DNA from: Ottelia alismoides | Taxonomy: Eukaryota; Streptophyta; Magnoliopsida; Alismatales; Hydrocharitaceae | Direction of reading: 5' to 3' | Assembly: GCA_037367405.1 (NCBI GenBank) | Contig: JAZKJV010003357.1 | Location: 868,001-932,000, forward strand | Length of the DNA: 64,000 nt | Shown here: piece by piece, positions 22,501 through 32,922 of the stretch | Position numbering within the stretch: position 1 is the stretch's first letter | Layout: the number at the start of each line of letters is the position of its first letter | Made by a program: the position numbers and the translations under genes | The notes under the pieces: model-generated | Database searches by the model: none | What the model was told of the DNA's origin: nothing | What the model saw: the letters and a program-made list of their open reading frames with translations, nothing else

Positions 22501-22833
22501 GCATTTTTATTCATAATAAAAATTATTGAAGTTTAGTTTTCTTTAATCTTTTATTTGATTTCTTACTAGAAAATAAAAAAATTGTAAATTACACACCATA
22601 AAAAGATGCCTTTTCTTTTCTGATTCTCGACTACTTCGTAGGCTTCGCTCATGCTCCTTGTGTTCGACCATGGTCGCTATACCAGGTTAAATAAATAGCG
22701 GAGACTGCTACACTAGATTTTTGTGCTTGATCGTTTATTTCATGGTCTTATTTTCTTGATTGAATGTGCCTTGCGATTCGAGTCGCAACGACCTTTAGAT
22801 ACTTCTTAACCCAAGTGCTCTAGCTAGTCATCA
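19517..22833 (+). repeat. RT-A 5' LTR
   Basis: It runs TGATGAATCC..GTCATCA, 3,317 bp. It contains an (AG)n microsatellite near 19772-19786, an inverted W-box pair (20329-20344), a TTTAAAT TATA-like motif near 20550 before a CT-rich tract, and G-box words CACGTG near 21690-21710. The transcribed part repeats TTTGCA..TTAGTCC phrases. No gene. Confidence 0.94.
20303..20344 (+). promoter_or_regulatory. RT-A LTR inverted W-box pair beside ATTGG motif
   Basis: GTTGACTTGGGTCAAC (20329-20344) holds two TTGAC cores facing each other, the core bound by WRKY factors. CTGATTGG just upstream is an inverted CCAAT box. Comparable pairs occur in the LTRs of RT-B, RT-C, RT-D and, with one changed arm, RT-E. 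Confidence 0.55.
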
Positions 22834-22836
22834 AAA

Positions 22837-22854
22837 TGGCATCATTGTCGGGGA
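22837..22854 (+). promoter_or_regulatory. RT-A primer binding site (tRNA-Asp type)
   Basis: TGGCATCATTGTCGGGGA begins 3 nt after the LTR end and matches the tRNA-Asp-type primer consensus with a few changes. Confidence 0.9.
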
Positions 22855-24427
22855 GCATGGCTTATTAGTCGATTTTCAGTTTTCCTTTCTTTTTCTATTT
22901 GCTTTCTTTTTATTCATTTTTATTCTCTATCTGTTATAATTGTTTTCTGACTTATTTCTGTTTCATTTTCTATGCGCGGGACCGCACGAGGACTTTACGG
23001 CTTTCAGTTGGAGCACCCCCATCCGAAGAGGAGCATGAGTACAGGAGGAGCTTAGTTATCTTAGATAGAGTAGTTAGTTTCTTTTTAGCACATTTTATTA
23101 TTGTAATAATACAGGGACTCCAGATACACTTTGGAGACTTGGCTTTTATCGGGGTTTGTTTTGCCGAGCACCAGTATGTTCGGGGGACCTCACCGCAATT
23201 TTCGCTAGTTTTGAGTTTCTTGCTTGTTCTTTTTCTTTGATTCTCGAAGGATTTGTTCCTTAGATTTAGGAATTTCCTTGATTGTGACATAATTGATTAA
23301 GCCCAATCCCTAACTATTTGTCTGCACCTATAGTTCGTAATTGAACCTAATTAATAAAATTAATAAAAAGTTAACTTGGTTGCTTGAGAGGTCACGTGTC
23401 GCTAGAGGCAGTATACAGTGCGTGCAGGATCTGTTGGGGGATACCGATCGGCATCAGAGACCGGACTCCGACCTCTCTCTGACTAGTTAACTACAGTTCT
23501 TCGCGATTAAAAATTGTTCATCTAAGGTCGTTTTCTTCTTGCATCATTTAGGTTAGATTTATTTATGTATTTTAATTTATGCACAGATCACCCTGCATGT
23601 AGAGTGCTGGCGACAGGTACGCATCTCTTAATTTGCATGCATCATCGTGTTTGATCACGCATCGGCTTTTTCGACTTCTCTCCCCGTTTTTGGACTTAAA
23701 TAATCAAGAGATGGAAATTTTCATTAGGCATTTGTTTAATTATTGAAAAATACCTAAAAAAGAGATAATCATAAAATTGGGACTACTAAACAAACTCGAC
23801 CCTAAAAGACACTTGACTTAAAAATCATCTTGGGAGAGCAATATCCTCATTGTTTGGTTTGCTTGTGTGAGAGAGTGAACCGCACACTAGGCTAGAGCCA
23901 TACCTGAACTCTCGTCAGACTACTGGTCTTGGGGTTATTCGTTCTCTAGTGAGGATCCCTCCGATCTCCAGTAAAGCGGGTCGTGATATCCTTAACAGAG
24001 CGAGTTGATCGGGTAGCCGGTAAATGGTCCGCAACTTGTACTAGCTGGGAAAGATCTAGCTTTGGGATTGGGCCAGTCTCCTGAGAGCATCGGGTTCCTA
24101 CCAGCTCGCTTAATTTCCCTGCTAGAATGAATGCTCACCTAAATAAAATTGATAAGATAAAAGACCGAACCTTCACGATCATCATCTCAGCATCACGTAG
24201 GTGAATTGGGGGTTTGACTGTTGATCTTGTTTGTTTTCAGATCCCATCCACCTTTTTTTACATCATGATGATGGGCCCGAGGTCCTTTAAGCAGCCCTTG
24301 GCTGCATCTCTCTCGAGCACTCCACCCCATTCATCTAGGCTGGTTTGTGAGAGTCTAGAAATCGCTCTCTAAACCCGAGTTTGATACCGCCCTGTTCCCC
24401 CTCGACCACCCTTCTTCCGGTCCCGAG
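22855..24427 (+). other. RT-A 5' leader
   Basis: A 1.6-kb leader. A short frame near 22970-23050 (RDRTRTLRLSVGAPPSEE) could be a remnant of an upstream gag exon, but I cannot confirm it. Near 23840 and 24010 the leader matches parts of the RT-D leader (GGGAGAGCAA.A.CCTC) and the RT-B leader. Confidence 0.6.
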
Positions 24428-25766
24428 GTGCCCGAGCAGAGACCGGAGCAGATATTCATTCATTTGATGGCACATGAGTTCGGGTCTTTTGCCTTTACAG
24501 AGACCCAAGAGATGGCCAGCAACGACGAACGCACCAATGGGCAGCCCCAATCCACCACTTACGTTTTAGATCAGGGCGCCATCAACAACACCCTGTTAGC
24601 TTCCCTGGAGATGATGCAGAGACATATCATAGACCAGGGGGCCTTCATGGCAGACATACGCAGAGAGATGGCCCAGATGCGAGCTGACCGTAGAGAGCAG
24701 AACTGACCAGACGGTTGAGAGATACTAGAGCTTGAAGGAGGAGATGGAGGACATCCAGAGGAGCCACATGAGCTAGTCTGACCAGCCAAGCTGATGAGAG
24801 AGTTGTACAACCCTGGTGCGTAAACATCGTTGGATTCAGCTTCCGGCGGTACTGGAAGATTTCAAGTTCCCCCCTCAAATGATTCAGTTATTGCCCAAGG
24901 TCCATGGGCTTGCCACCGAGGAGCCGCATATTCACCTTCAGGAATTTGAGATTATCTGCATCACGGTCCACGACAGATACGTGGATGAGGGTACCATCAA
25001 GATGATGACTTTTCCATTCTCCCTAGTCGACCGAGCAGCCTACTGGCTGAAACATTTAGGGAGATACGTCACTTCGTGGGAACAGCTCCAGACCGAGTAC
25101 ATGAACAATTATCCACTTGGCTGGACGAATGCAGCTCGAGCTTTGATCAACAACTTCCCCATGATCCCCAACGAGCAATTCCATGAGGCTTGGAATAGAT
25201 TCCGTGAGCTCATTGATCGGTGTCCACATCATGATATTTCCAAGCCCAATATGGTACAGAGTTTCTTTTGTGGGCTGATACCCAAGCTGCAGGGGCTTGT
25301 GAACGCTTCTTATGGGGGATCCTACTTCACCAAAGATGAAGACCATGTCTGGGTCACATATGAGGAGATGGTCAAGAACTACACCGTTATGTCCCAGACC
25401 CGTCTCTACACTCAGGGGAAGCCCCCGCCCCATGTCGTGTCCTATCAAAGGATAGCAAGAGTCGATGCAGGTCCTTCCACCTCTTCAGCAGACGTAACAC
25501 AGGTAGAGTCGCCAGCCACTGATATGAGCATCATCAGCGAGAAGCTGGCCCGCATCGAGATTATCGAGAAGAAGCAGTGCCAGGGCATGACGCAGATCGA
25601 TCGGTTGGCAAAGACGCTGAGTGACCTGAAGAACCACATCATATGTCTCCAGGAGACACGGACGTCGTCTCAGCCTCATCTCAGGTCACGAGCTGACCCT
25701 AGCAGCAGCAGCAGCTCGACCCAGCATTCCGCCCAGTACAGATCGGTTCACCACATCCAGGCGTAG
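24428..25766 (+). pseudogene. RT-A gag
   Basis: The N-terminal part (24428-24706) is a Gln/Met-rich segment with likely coiled-coil character (LEMMQRHIIDQGAFMADIRREM) and ends at TGA. After a frame change the core continues from about 24816: PQMIQLLPKVHGLATEEPHIHLQEF, FPFSLVDRAAYWLKHL, EAWNRFRELIDRCPHHDISK and FFCGL, the Retrotrans_gag pattern of Athila/Tat elements. The C-terminal part is Ser-rich and ends at TAG 25764-25766. The true start cannot be fixed. Gag would assemble the particle. Confidence 0.9.
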
Positions 25767-27033
25767 TCGTTCCAGCAGTCGCAGCACCAGTACTTTCAGC
25801 CACCACCATCTCAGGACACTCAGATGGTGGTGTACCAGCAGGATCATCCCCTAGTAGTTCATCCTCCACCCCCCTTTAAGCAGGAGTCATTGATGGAAGT
25901 CAACCGGATTTGGTACGACCGCCAGCAGTCCGGGATCCACCGAGATCATCCTGGATTCAGATGGTCGACCAGAGGTACATCATCCCAACAGCAGCCTCTA
26001 GCTCAGGATGGACAGTTCAGCCAGCCTCAGCAGCAGCCCCAGTTCCCTCACCAGCCACAATAGCAGCATTACCAGTCGGGTCCTCGTCCCTACCAGCAAG
26101 GATAACTATGGAGTCCACACCAGCAGCAGCCTCAGCAGTATTCTCAGCTTCCCCCTCATCCTTCCTAGCAGCAACCTCACTTTTAGAGAGGCAACCCGTT
26201 CGGTTCTCATGGGCCAGCCTATGGTGATTTATTGGGTGGCATTACTTCATATACATTTTGATGCTGACTTTGTTACACTTAGGAGCGGTAGGATGCCAGC
26301 CGGTGGCACTTCTTCTAAGCGAAGACACCACAAGGATGCAGGAGCGTCAGATGAGGAGGATAGTGGTGCTGATGCTGCTCATGATGATGATGATGGTGGT
26401 GCTGATGCCACCAAGGATGTTGATCCAGCAGGTGGTACTGAGACTGTCGTTTTCCCGGGTGCAGGAGGTGGTACTGATGCCACTAGAGATCCAGATGTTG
26501 AGCCAGAGTGCGGTGCTGATGCCGCAATTCCTAATGTCGTGGGTGGTACTGAGGCCACCACTTCTAGTCCAGCAGTATTTTCTCAAGTTTCTGTACCCCA
26601 GGACTATGTGAAAAATACCAAAAAAATAATAAAGGAAAGGGTTCTTCCTCTTTGAGTCCATATGTGATACATGATGATACTTGTATGGATACTATTCCTT
26701 CTCAACAGCAGGAACCCATTCCTAGCCCCTCTATCTGAGGAGGCCCAGCCATCCCCTTCCCTCAAGCACTCCACTTGGCTAAATGGGAATAAAAAAGAAA
26801 ATCCAAAAAGAGATCATCAGCTAGAGTTCAGTCAGCAGATGATTGATAAATTTCAGATTCAGCTGACTCTACAAGAGGCACTTGAGCACATCCCTCTCTT
26901 CAAGAAGAACTTGAGAGAGAAGACCACCATCCGTAGGAAGAAGAGGAACCATAATGCAGAGATCCATGTGCCCACTCTTGCCACCTTCTTTGCCATCCAA
27001 AATTGTTTGCCAGCCAAGAGGCCAGATGCATGA
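25767..27033 (+). pseudogene. RT-A gag-protease linker
   Basis: The Gln/Pro-rich segment (25770-26230) is broken by stops. A TLRSGR motif near 26280, typical of the Athila/Tat linker, is followed by an acidic Gly/Ala/Asp/Thr repeat with units such as GGTDATRDPD and GGTEATT (26340-26570). A conserved helix-rich block before the protease (FSQQMIDKFQIQLTLQEALEHIPLF, about 26825-26900) ends at TGA 27031-27033. Confidence 0.8.
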
Positions 27034-27405
27034 GCTCCCTATGTCAGATGCCATATTCACGAGCAGAGATTTGATCGGACTCTATTAGACAACAGCTCTT
27101 CTATCAACCTTATTCCGGCAGCCTTGCTCGACTTATTCGAGTTTGGCCATCTTCGACAGAGTAGGACAATCCTTCAGTTTGTTGATAGATCTGTCAAGAG
27201 GCTGAAGGGGTTGTTGAAGGACGTGGTCGTCACAATTCAGGGCATGAAATTCCCCATGGACTTCGTCGTGTTGGACATGGAGATCCCCGAGTCTGTGACC
27301 GATACCCCCATCATTCTAGGGCGTCCATTCTTAGCTACAACCAAGGCGGTATCCGACCATGATAGTGGGAAGGTATACTTTCGTGTTGAGGGCAAGAGTA
27401 TATAA
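27034..27405 (+). pseudogene. RT-A aspartic protease
   Basis: The protease shows RTLLDNSSSINLIPA with its Asp codon at 27088-27090, then KGLLKDVVVTIQGMKFPMDFVVLD and PIILGRPFLATTKAV. It ends at TAA 27403-27405. The position that should be Gly after DN is Ser, so the usual D-x-G active site is lost. RT-B carries His there. It would process Gag and Pol. Confidence 0.9.
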
Positions 27406-27859
27406 ATAGAGGCAATCGATGATACCAAAGCACGAGATTCAACTTGCTCGGAGCAGTGTAGTGATACATAGAAGATGACAGAGGCAAAATGAGATGTCCA
27501 CCATGAGTGCAACTTTGTGATCACTGATGATGAAGCTGCTTGGTCTGATCCTGTTTCATGAGCCTCCTCTCACCTTCAGATACTGCAGATTCACAGATCC
27601 CAACAGAGGAGAGTTTGGAGAGCATACTCTTGGTAGAGGACACATTCGAAGCTCAAGACCGTGTTCAGGACAGCGAGGCAGAGTACATTTCTTGTGAATC
27701 AGATTCAGATCCCTCGGATTCAGACATTGATTGGGCCAAATTTGATGAGTTGTTACCGTGTCTGATTCCAATAGAGCCAGCAACTAGGGTGGAGACTGAG
27801 CCGACACAGATTACAGATACACCAGTAGAGCCCAGCTTTGCCAGATATTCATGATCAGC
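27406..27859 (+). pseudogene. RT-A acidic linker before reverse transcriptase
   Basis: An open frame (27558-27854) is rich in Glu, Asp and Ser (CESDSDPSDSDIDW) and has no domain I recognise. It occupies the usual linker position between protease and reverse transcriptase. Confidence 0.6.
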
Positions 27860-28907
27860 GAGAGTTCTCATACACAGACCTGGTCACGTTCACTCAGACA
27901 TTTCAAAAGCCAGATTTGCCAGCTCCTAGTTGTCTAGAACTGAATCCTTTGCCGTAGTCGCCGAAGTATAGATTCCTTGCGGGCGAGTAGGAGATGTACC
28001 CAGTCACTATCTCAGCTGATTTGACTGGAGAGCAAGGATCTCGTTTGAAGGAGATTCTTGAAAAAAAACCGCAAGGCAATAGGATGGAGCATAGCTGATC
28101 TCCCAGGGATAAGTCTAGCCATGTGCTCCTACCATATCTATCTCGAAGAGGATGCTAAGCCATCACGTGAGTTCCAACGATGGCTGAAGTCGAATCTTCG
28201 AGAGGTAGTCATGAAGGAGATTCGAAATGGTGGAGCATCGATTTATCTACCCCATCTCTGACTCCAAGTGGGTTAGTCCATTACAGTGGTGCCCAAGAAG
28301 ATGGGCATCACTACAGTTGTGACGAGTCTGGAGAGGAGATAGCTACCTAGGTACCTACTTCTTGGAGGGTTTGTGTGGACTACAGATGATTGAATCAGGC
28401 CACCAAGAAGGATCATTTCCCGTTGCCTTTTATTGATCATATTATTGAGAGGCTAGCTGGGAAGAGTCATTACTGCTTTCTTGACGGGTACTCTAGCTAC
28501 AATCAGGTGGCCATTGCGCCCGAAGACCGGGACAAGATGTCATTCACCTGTCTGTTTGGACTTATGCTTTCAGACGGATGCCCTTTGGTCTATGTAATGC
28601 CCCGGCAACATTCCAAAGGTGCATGTTGTCCATTTTCTCTTACATGGTAGGTGATTGTTTAGAGGTCTTCATGGATGACTTTTCGATCTATGGTGATGGG
28701 TTTGATGCTTGTCTTGACTGCCTAGAACATATCCTTCAGCAATGCATTGAGGTTCATCTTGTTTTATCCTGGGAGAAGAGTCACTTCATGGTGACTCAGG
28801 GGATGGTGCTTGGTCATATCATCTTCAACAGGGGCATGGAGGTTGATCCGATCAAGGTGGATATCATCAGGAAACTCAATCCACCGTCCAACATGCGACA
28901 GTTGTGA
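27860..28907 (+). pseudogene. RT-A reverse transcriptase
   Basis: Pieces in several frames cover the domain: AIGWSIADLPGIS and YLEEDAKPSREFQR (28070-28190), ATKKDHFPLPFIDHIIERLAG (28400-28470), YSSYNQVAIAPEDRDKMSFTC, then after a frame change at about 28565 MPFGLCNAPATFQRCM. The catalytic motif FMDD (28668-28679) is intact. It ends at TGA 28905-28907. Stops near 27956, 27989 and 28259 break it. FMDDFS and EEDAKP are characteristic of Athila/Tat rather than other Ty3 clades. Confidence 0.92.
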
Positions 28908-29465
28908 TCTTTTCTGGGGTATGTCAGTTTCTACCCGACGATTCATTCATGATTTCTGCAGTATTGCCCGATCGTTAACTGATTTGCTGATAAAAGACGT
29001 CGAGTTCATTGTAGATGATAAATGTCTTGCATCATTTGAGACTCTCAAGAGTTTAGTTGTTGAGGCTCCAATCCTTCAGCCACCTGATTGGTCTCTCACA
29101 TTCGAGATCATGACGGATGCCTCTGATTTTGCCTTAGGGGTCGTGCTAGGATAGAGGAGGGATGGAGTACCATTTGCCATTCACTACGCTAGTCATACAT
29201 TGGATGTCACGCAGCGGAACTACACCGTCACTGAGAAAGAGATGCTAGCTGTAGTCTTTGCCTTAGGACAAATTCAGATCATATATTATTGGATCCAAAG
29301 TGACTATCTTTACTGAGCATACCGCCATCAGGTACCTCATGACAAAGAAGGATGCCAAAGCGAGACTGACTAGATGGATCCTTCTACTCCAGGAGTTTGA
29401 TGTTGAGATTAAGAATGAACCTGGAGTCAAGAATGTGGTGGCAGATCATCCTCCCGATTAGAGAA
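28908..29465 (+). pseudogene. RT-A RNase H
   Basis: The domain starts RFIHDFCSIARSLTDLL and reads FEIMTDASDFALGVVLG (near 29100-29150), then a TAG. It continues HYASHTLDVTQRNYTVTEKEMLAVVFALGQ (29180-29275). After frame changes AKARLTRWILLLQEFDVEIKNEPGVKNVVADH (29355-29450) ends at a TAG near 29459. The Asp-containing TDAS and the TEKE motif are visible. Degradation of the RNA strand would be its role. Confidence 0.9.
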
Positions 29466-30920
29466 TCTTGAGGAATCTGAGCAGACCGATCCCATTTCAG
29501 AGATCTTCCCAGATGAGGTGATCCTTGCTATCGCCTCGCTCTCGTGGTACGCTAACATTGTAAGCTATCTTGTTGCCAAGAAAGTTCCACAAGGTTGGCC
29601 CAGGCAGCAACTTGAGACCTTCCTTGGGAAGGCCAAGTCTTACCATTGGGAGGATCCTGTCCTTTATCATAAAGGAGGGGATAGCGTCTGGAGTCGGTGC
29701 ATTCCTCAGGAGGAGCACCATAGTGTCCTCACATACTGCCACAAGCTTGTGGCAGGAGGACATCACTCTGGGAGGAGAACAACGCAGAAAGTGCTCCAAT
29801 CCAACCTTTGGTGGCCTACCCTCTTCAAGGATTCTGATGAATTCGCGAAGAGGTGTACTGATTGTCAGAGGATGGGCACTTGTGGACAACGTGATATGAT
29901 GCCGATGTAGCCCATTCACTTCTGTGAGGTTTTTGACGCATGGGGCATCGATTTCATGGGTCCATTCCCTAAGAGTCAGGGATTTGAGTACATTCTGTTG
30001 GTTGTTAATTATGTGAATCGTTGGGTTGAGGTCATTCCCACCCGAACCACAGATGCTAAGACTGTTTGCAAATTTTTGAAGAAGAATATCATTTCACGGT
30101 TCGGGGTGCCTAGAGTAGTGATATCTGATGGGGGTCTCACTTTATCAACGACAAGATAAAGGCCTTGCTAGCGAGTTCAGCATAGATCAACGAGTTGCCA
30201 CTCCATATCACCCTTAGACCAATGGTCTTGCTGAAGTATCGAATAGGGAGATAAAGATGATATTGCAGAAGGTAGTACGCCCAGACCGAAAGGATTCGTC
30301 ACAGCTTTTGGACTCGATCTCGTGGGCATATCGGACTTCCTTCAAGACTCCTTTGGGTGCATCTCCCTTTCATCTCATTTATGGGAAGCCCTGCCATTTA
30401 CCTGTTGAGATTAGGCACAAGTCACCTTGGGTTGTCACTGATATATTATTGGATGTAGTGAGGTATAGGTGCTCAAAGGAAGGCAGAATTGGCAACCCTG
30501 GAGGAGCTTAGAGATACAACATTTTCAAGCAGCCTACAATATAAGGAGAGAGTAAAGATATGGCATCATTCTCATATCAGCCATAAACAGTTTGAGCCAG
30601 ATCAGAGAGTATGGTTGTTTGATGCCAGGCTTAGATTATTTCCAGGGAAATTGCAGAGTAAGTGGAAAGTATCATACCTGGTCCGAAAGGTGCATGACAA
30701 TGGTAGTATCAACATATCTAAAATGTCATCTGACTCCATCTTTCGTGTTAACGGTCAGCGCCTCAAACCATATCTAGATCATGAGCCGATGATCGTTGAC
30801 GTTGCCCGATTCATTTTGCATGAGATGTGGTCTTTAACTCACATCAGTTGCATCTCGTGCCTGATTATTACTGTCTTACACTTATATAGATCTAGATGTC
30901 CATATCATCTCTTTCTTTAG
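29466..30920 (+). pseudogene. RT-A integrase with C-terminal domain
   Basis: A zinc-binding HHCC region (CHKLVAGGHHSGRRTTQ ... CTDCQRMG, about 29740-29880) precedes the core. The catalytic Asp residues are in IDFMGPF (codon 29950-29952) and ISDGG (30127-30129). The Glu is in LAEVSN (30233-30235). Stops at 29908-29910 and 30157-30159 and frame changes break it. After 30489 the C-terminal part reads FEPDQRVWLFDARLRLFPGKLQSKW and FRVNGQRLKPYLDHE, ending at TAG 30918-30920. It would insert the DNA copy into the genome. Confidence 0.9.
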
Positions 30921-30952
30921 TCTACCACCCCATCTGTATCTTGTGATTATGC

Positions 30953-31310
30953 TATACTTAGGGTGCACTTTACCCTAAGTATAGGGAGGTGTCGTATTCT
31001 TGATTATTCTTTTGATTCATTTTACCTATGTATTGCTGCCTATACTTAGGGGTATTTTACCTAAGTATAGAGGAGGTAAACCATGTACATCCTTTCACTT
31101 GGTTCTCCCTTTTATGTACAGTCTGTTATACTTAGGATTACTTGATCCTAAGTATAGGGGGAAACACCGAGCCCTCTTCATTCTATTCTTTGACTCGTCG
31201 TCGTAGTATAGCGTTCCTTTTCACTTCCCTATACTAAACATGATTTATGTCTTCTTTTCATCGCTCTTTGTTCACTCTGAGGATATCATTCGAGCTAAGT
31301 ATAGGGGGGA
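30953..31310 (+). repeat. RT-A hairpin/polypurine repeats, 87-bp period
   Basis: Three stem-loops start at 30953, 31040 and 31127, exactly 87 bp apart. Each has a TATACTTAGG arm, a 9-10-nt loop and a CCTAAGTATA arm that runs into a purine tract (GGGAGG, GAGGAGG, GGGGG). A fourth, looser copy has CTATACTA near 31229 and ends in CTAAGTATAGGGGGGA (31295-31310). The last tract lies 1.6 kb upstream of the 3' LTR. Confidence 0.85.
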
Positions 31311-32399
31311 TGTCATATATATTACATATATACTTTAACCATAACTCGTACTTTGTGTGAGTGTGTTAATAAATAAAATGGCTAAAATCCTTTATCAAAA
31401 AATCGTAAAAATTTTAAAATTTTTCCTTGTACATAAATTCTTTCTTGCACATATATAGTTATTTATAAAAATTATTTTTATACAAATGTTTGTAAAAATG
31501 TTTTATTTATGAAAATTTTGTAAATATTTTGGTATCTAAACTATTTATGTAGTATAATTTTTTTGTAAAATATTTGAAAAATAAAAGTTTGCAAAAACCC
31601 TTGTGTAAATATTTTGTAAATAGTTTGCAAAACTTCTGCATCCATGCATACATTCAAACATTTTCAAAAATTTGCACATTTTTAAAAATTTTGCACATTT
31701 TCAAAAATTTTGCACAACAAGATTTTTGTATATACTTGTATATTCTTCTGAATCATAGTTGATATTTAAACTAGCCTAGAACTAAATTGGAATATGGAGC
31801 TTGGTTAAGACCTTAATCCACTTAATTCTAAGAGGAACCTTATAGGATTTAGGTTGAGACTTTTCAGGTCCATTTGTGACTTAATTCTTTGAGTCCACTA
31901 GGCTATGATCACATGTCATCTTGATGAGCCTAAGTAGAGCATTCAACAATGCACACATGACTCTCACAGATAATGGCTTTACTTGCACCTGCACCTTACA
32001 CATAGCTCTCTACGGATGAGGTAGTGAGGAGGCAGTTTCATTTGGCTTTGGGGTAGCATACGAGGGTAGTACTTCTAGGTGGAACCTCTTATCTTCCTTT
32101 AGGGAAGGAAGTGTGCCTCAACTTGGTCTGGCGGTGTTGAGGTCTAAAGACAGGAATTGTGGGTTGCAATAATGCTTCAAAAGAAGGATAGTCTACTGGC
32201 TCAAGAGGAAAAAGTCCTTATGTATATGTTGCACCATGTAGATATGTTGTACATATGCACATTAAAAAAATGTGTGCAAAAGAAAGAAAAACTCCAAAAA
32301 AGTGGCGGGTCTGATAGAAAATGAAATACCTACCGGAGTATATATAGTCAAATAAAGCAAAGCTTGTGTTACCCATTCTCATCTCATGAAGCTTGCAGC

Positions 32400-32453
32400 G
32401 GGAGACTTAGCTACACTGGTTGGGCTCCCAGGGTACGTGGCTACACTGGCCAC
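32400..32453 (+). other. RT-A paired stem-loops with TACACTG loops
   Basis: The first stem-loop is GGGAG (32400-32404), bulged A, CTTAGC, loop TACACTG (32412-32418), GTTGGG, CTCCC (32425-32429), fully paired if G-T pairs are allowed. The second is GTGGC, loop TACACTG (32442-32448), GCCAC (32449-32453). Counterparts in RT-B and RT-E keep the pairing with different bases. Confidence 0.82.
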
Positions 32454-32499
32454 AGTTCATTCTCTTCTTTCCCCTCTTCTTGAGCTATTTGAACTTGAA

Positions 32500-32534
32500 C
32501 TTAGAAGGGAATACCTCGTTCCTTGAGGAAAGAG
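32500..32534 (+). other. Conserved 35-nt box of RT-A
   Basis: It starts CTTAGAAGGGAATACC and ends TCCTTGAGGAAAGAG. It differs from the RT-E copy at 3 of 35 sites and from RT-B at 7 of 35, without gaps, although the surrounding sequence is much less similar. Confidence 0.8.
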
Positions 32535-32884
32535 ATGCCAGACTAGGGCATTAGAGTTACCTTGTTGAGGGAGGTTGTTGCCTTGTCATTTCTGAGGTGG
32601 GGAGCTACATATCACTTACACAGTACAAGAAAAGATTCATGATCATTAGAGTTTGTGTATGTAGACTTCTTCTGATCTGGATTATTGAGGCGTCTTGACC
32701 ATAGATTAGTGGAACTTAGATGTTGTTGACTCTTAACCTAGGTCCAAATAAGGTCTGACAAATTATTAATCCAAAGGTCTGACTGAGCTCCATACTTCAA
32801 TTTAATGAATACAAGTTTAATAATCAACCTTGATTCTCCTCTTTTTCTTTTCTTTCTCTCTTTCACTTTTTTTTCAAATAAGTG

Positions 32885-32922
32885 TTTTCTAAGGTACTAG
32901 CAAAGGGTAAAGTATAGGGGAG
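32885..32922 (+). promoter_or_regulatory. RT-A terminal stem-loop and 3' polypurine tract
   Basis: TTTCTA and TAGCAA arms (32886-32903, one mismatch) precede the purine tract AAAGTATAGGGGAG (32909-32922), which abuts the 3' LTR. Confidence 0.78.

Larger units (their letters stand above)
30921..32922 (+). other. RT-A 3' non-coding region
   Basis: This 2.0-kb region after integrase has no env-like or other gene. It carries the hairpin/polypurine repeats (30953-31310), a T/A-rich stretch with TTTTGCA words (31380-31740), the stem-loop pair (32400-32453), the 35-nt box (32500-32534), and the terminal stem-loop and polypurine tract. Confidence 0.8.

Noticed and set aside
30921..32922. env-like gene after RT-A integrase
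   Set aside because: Some Athila elements carry one, but no frame here encodes signal, membrane or coiled-coil features of useful length.
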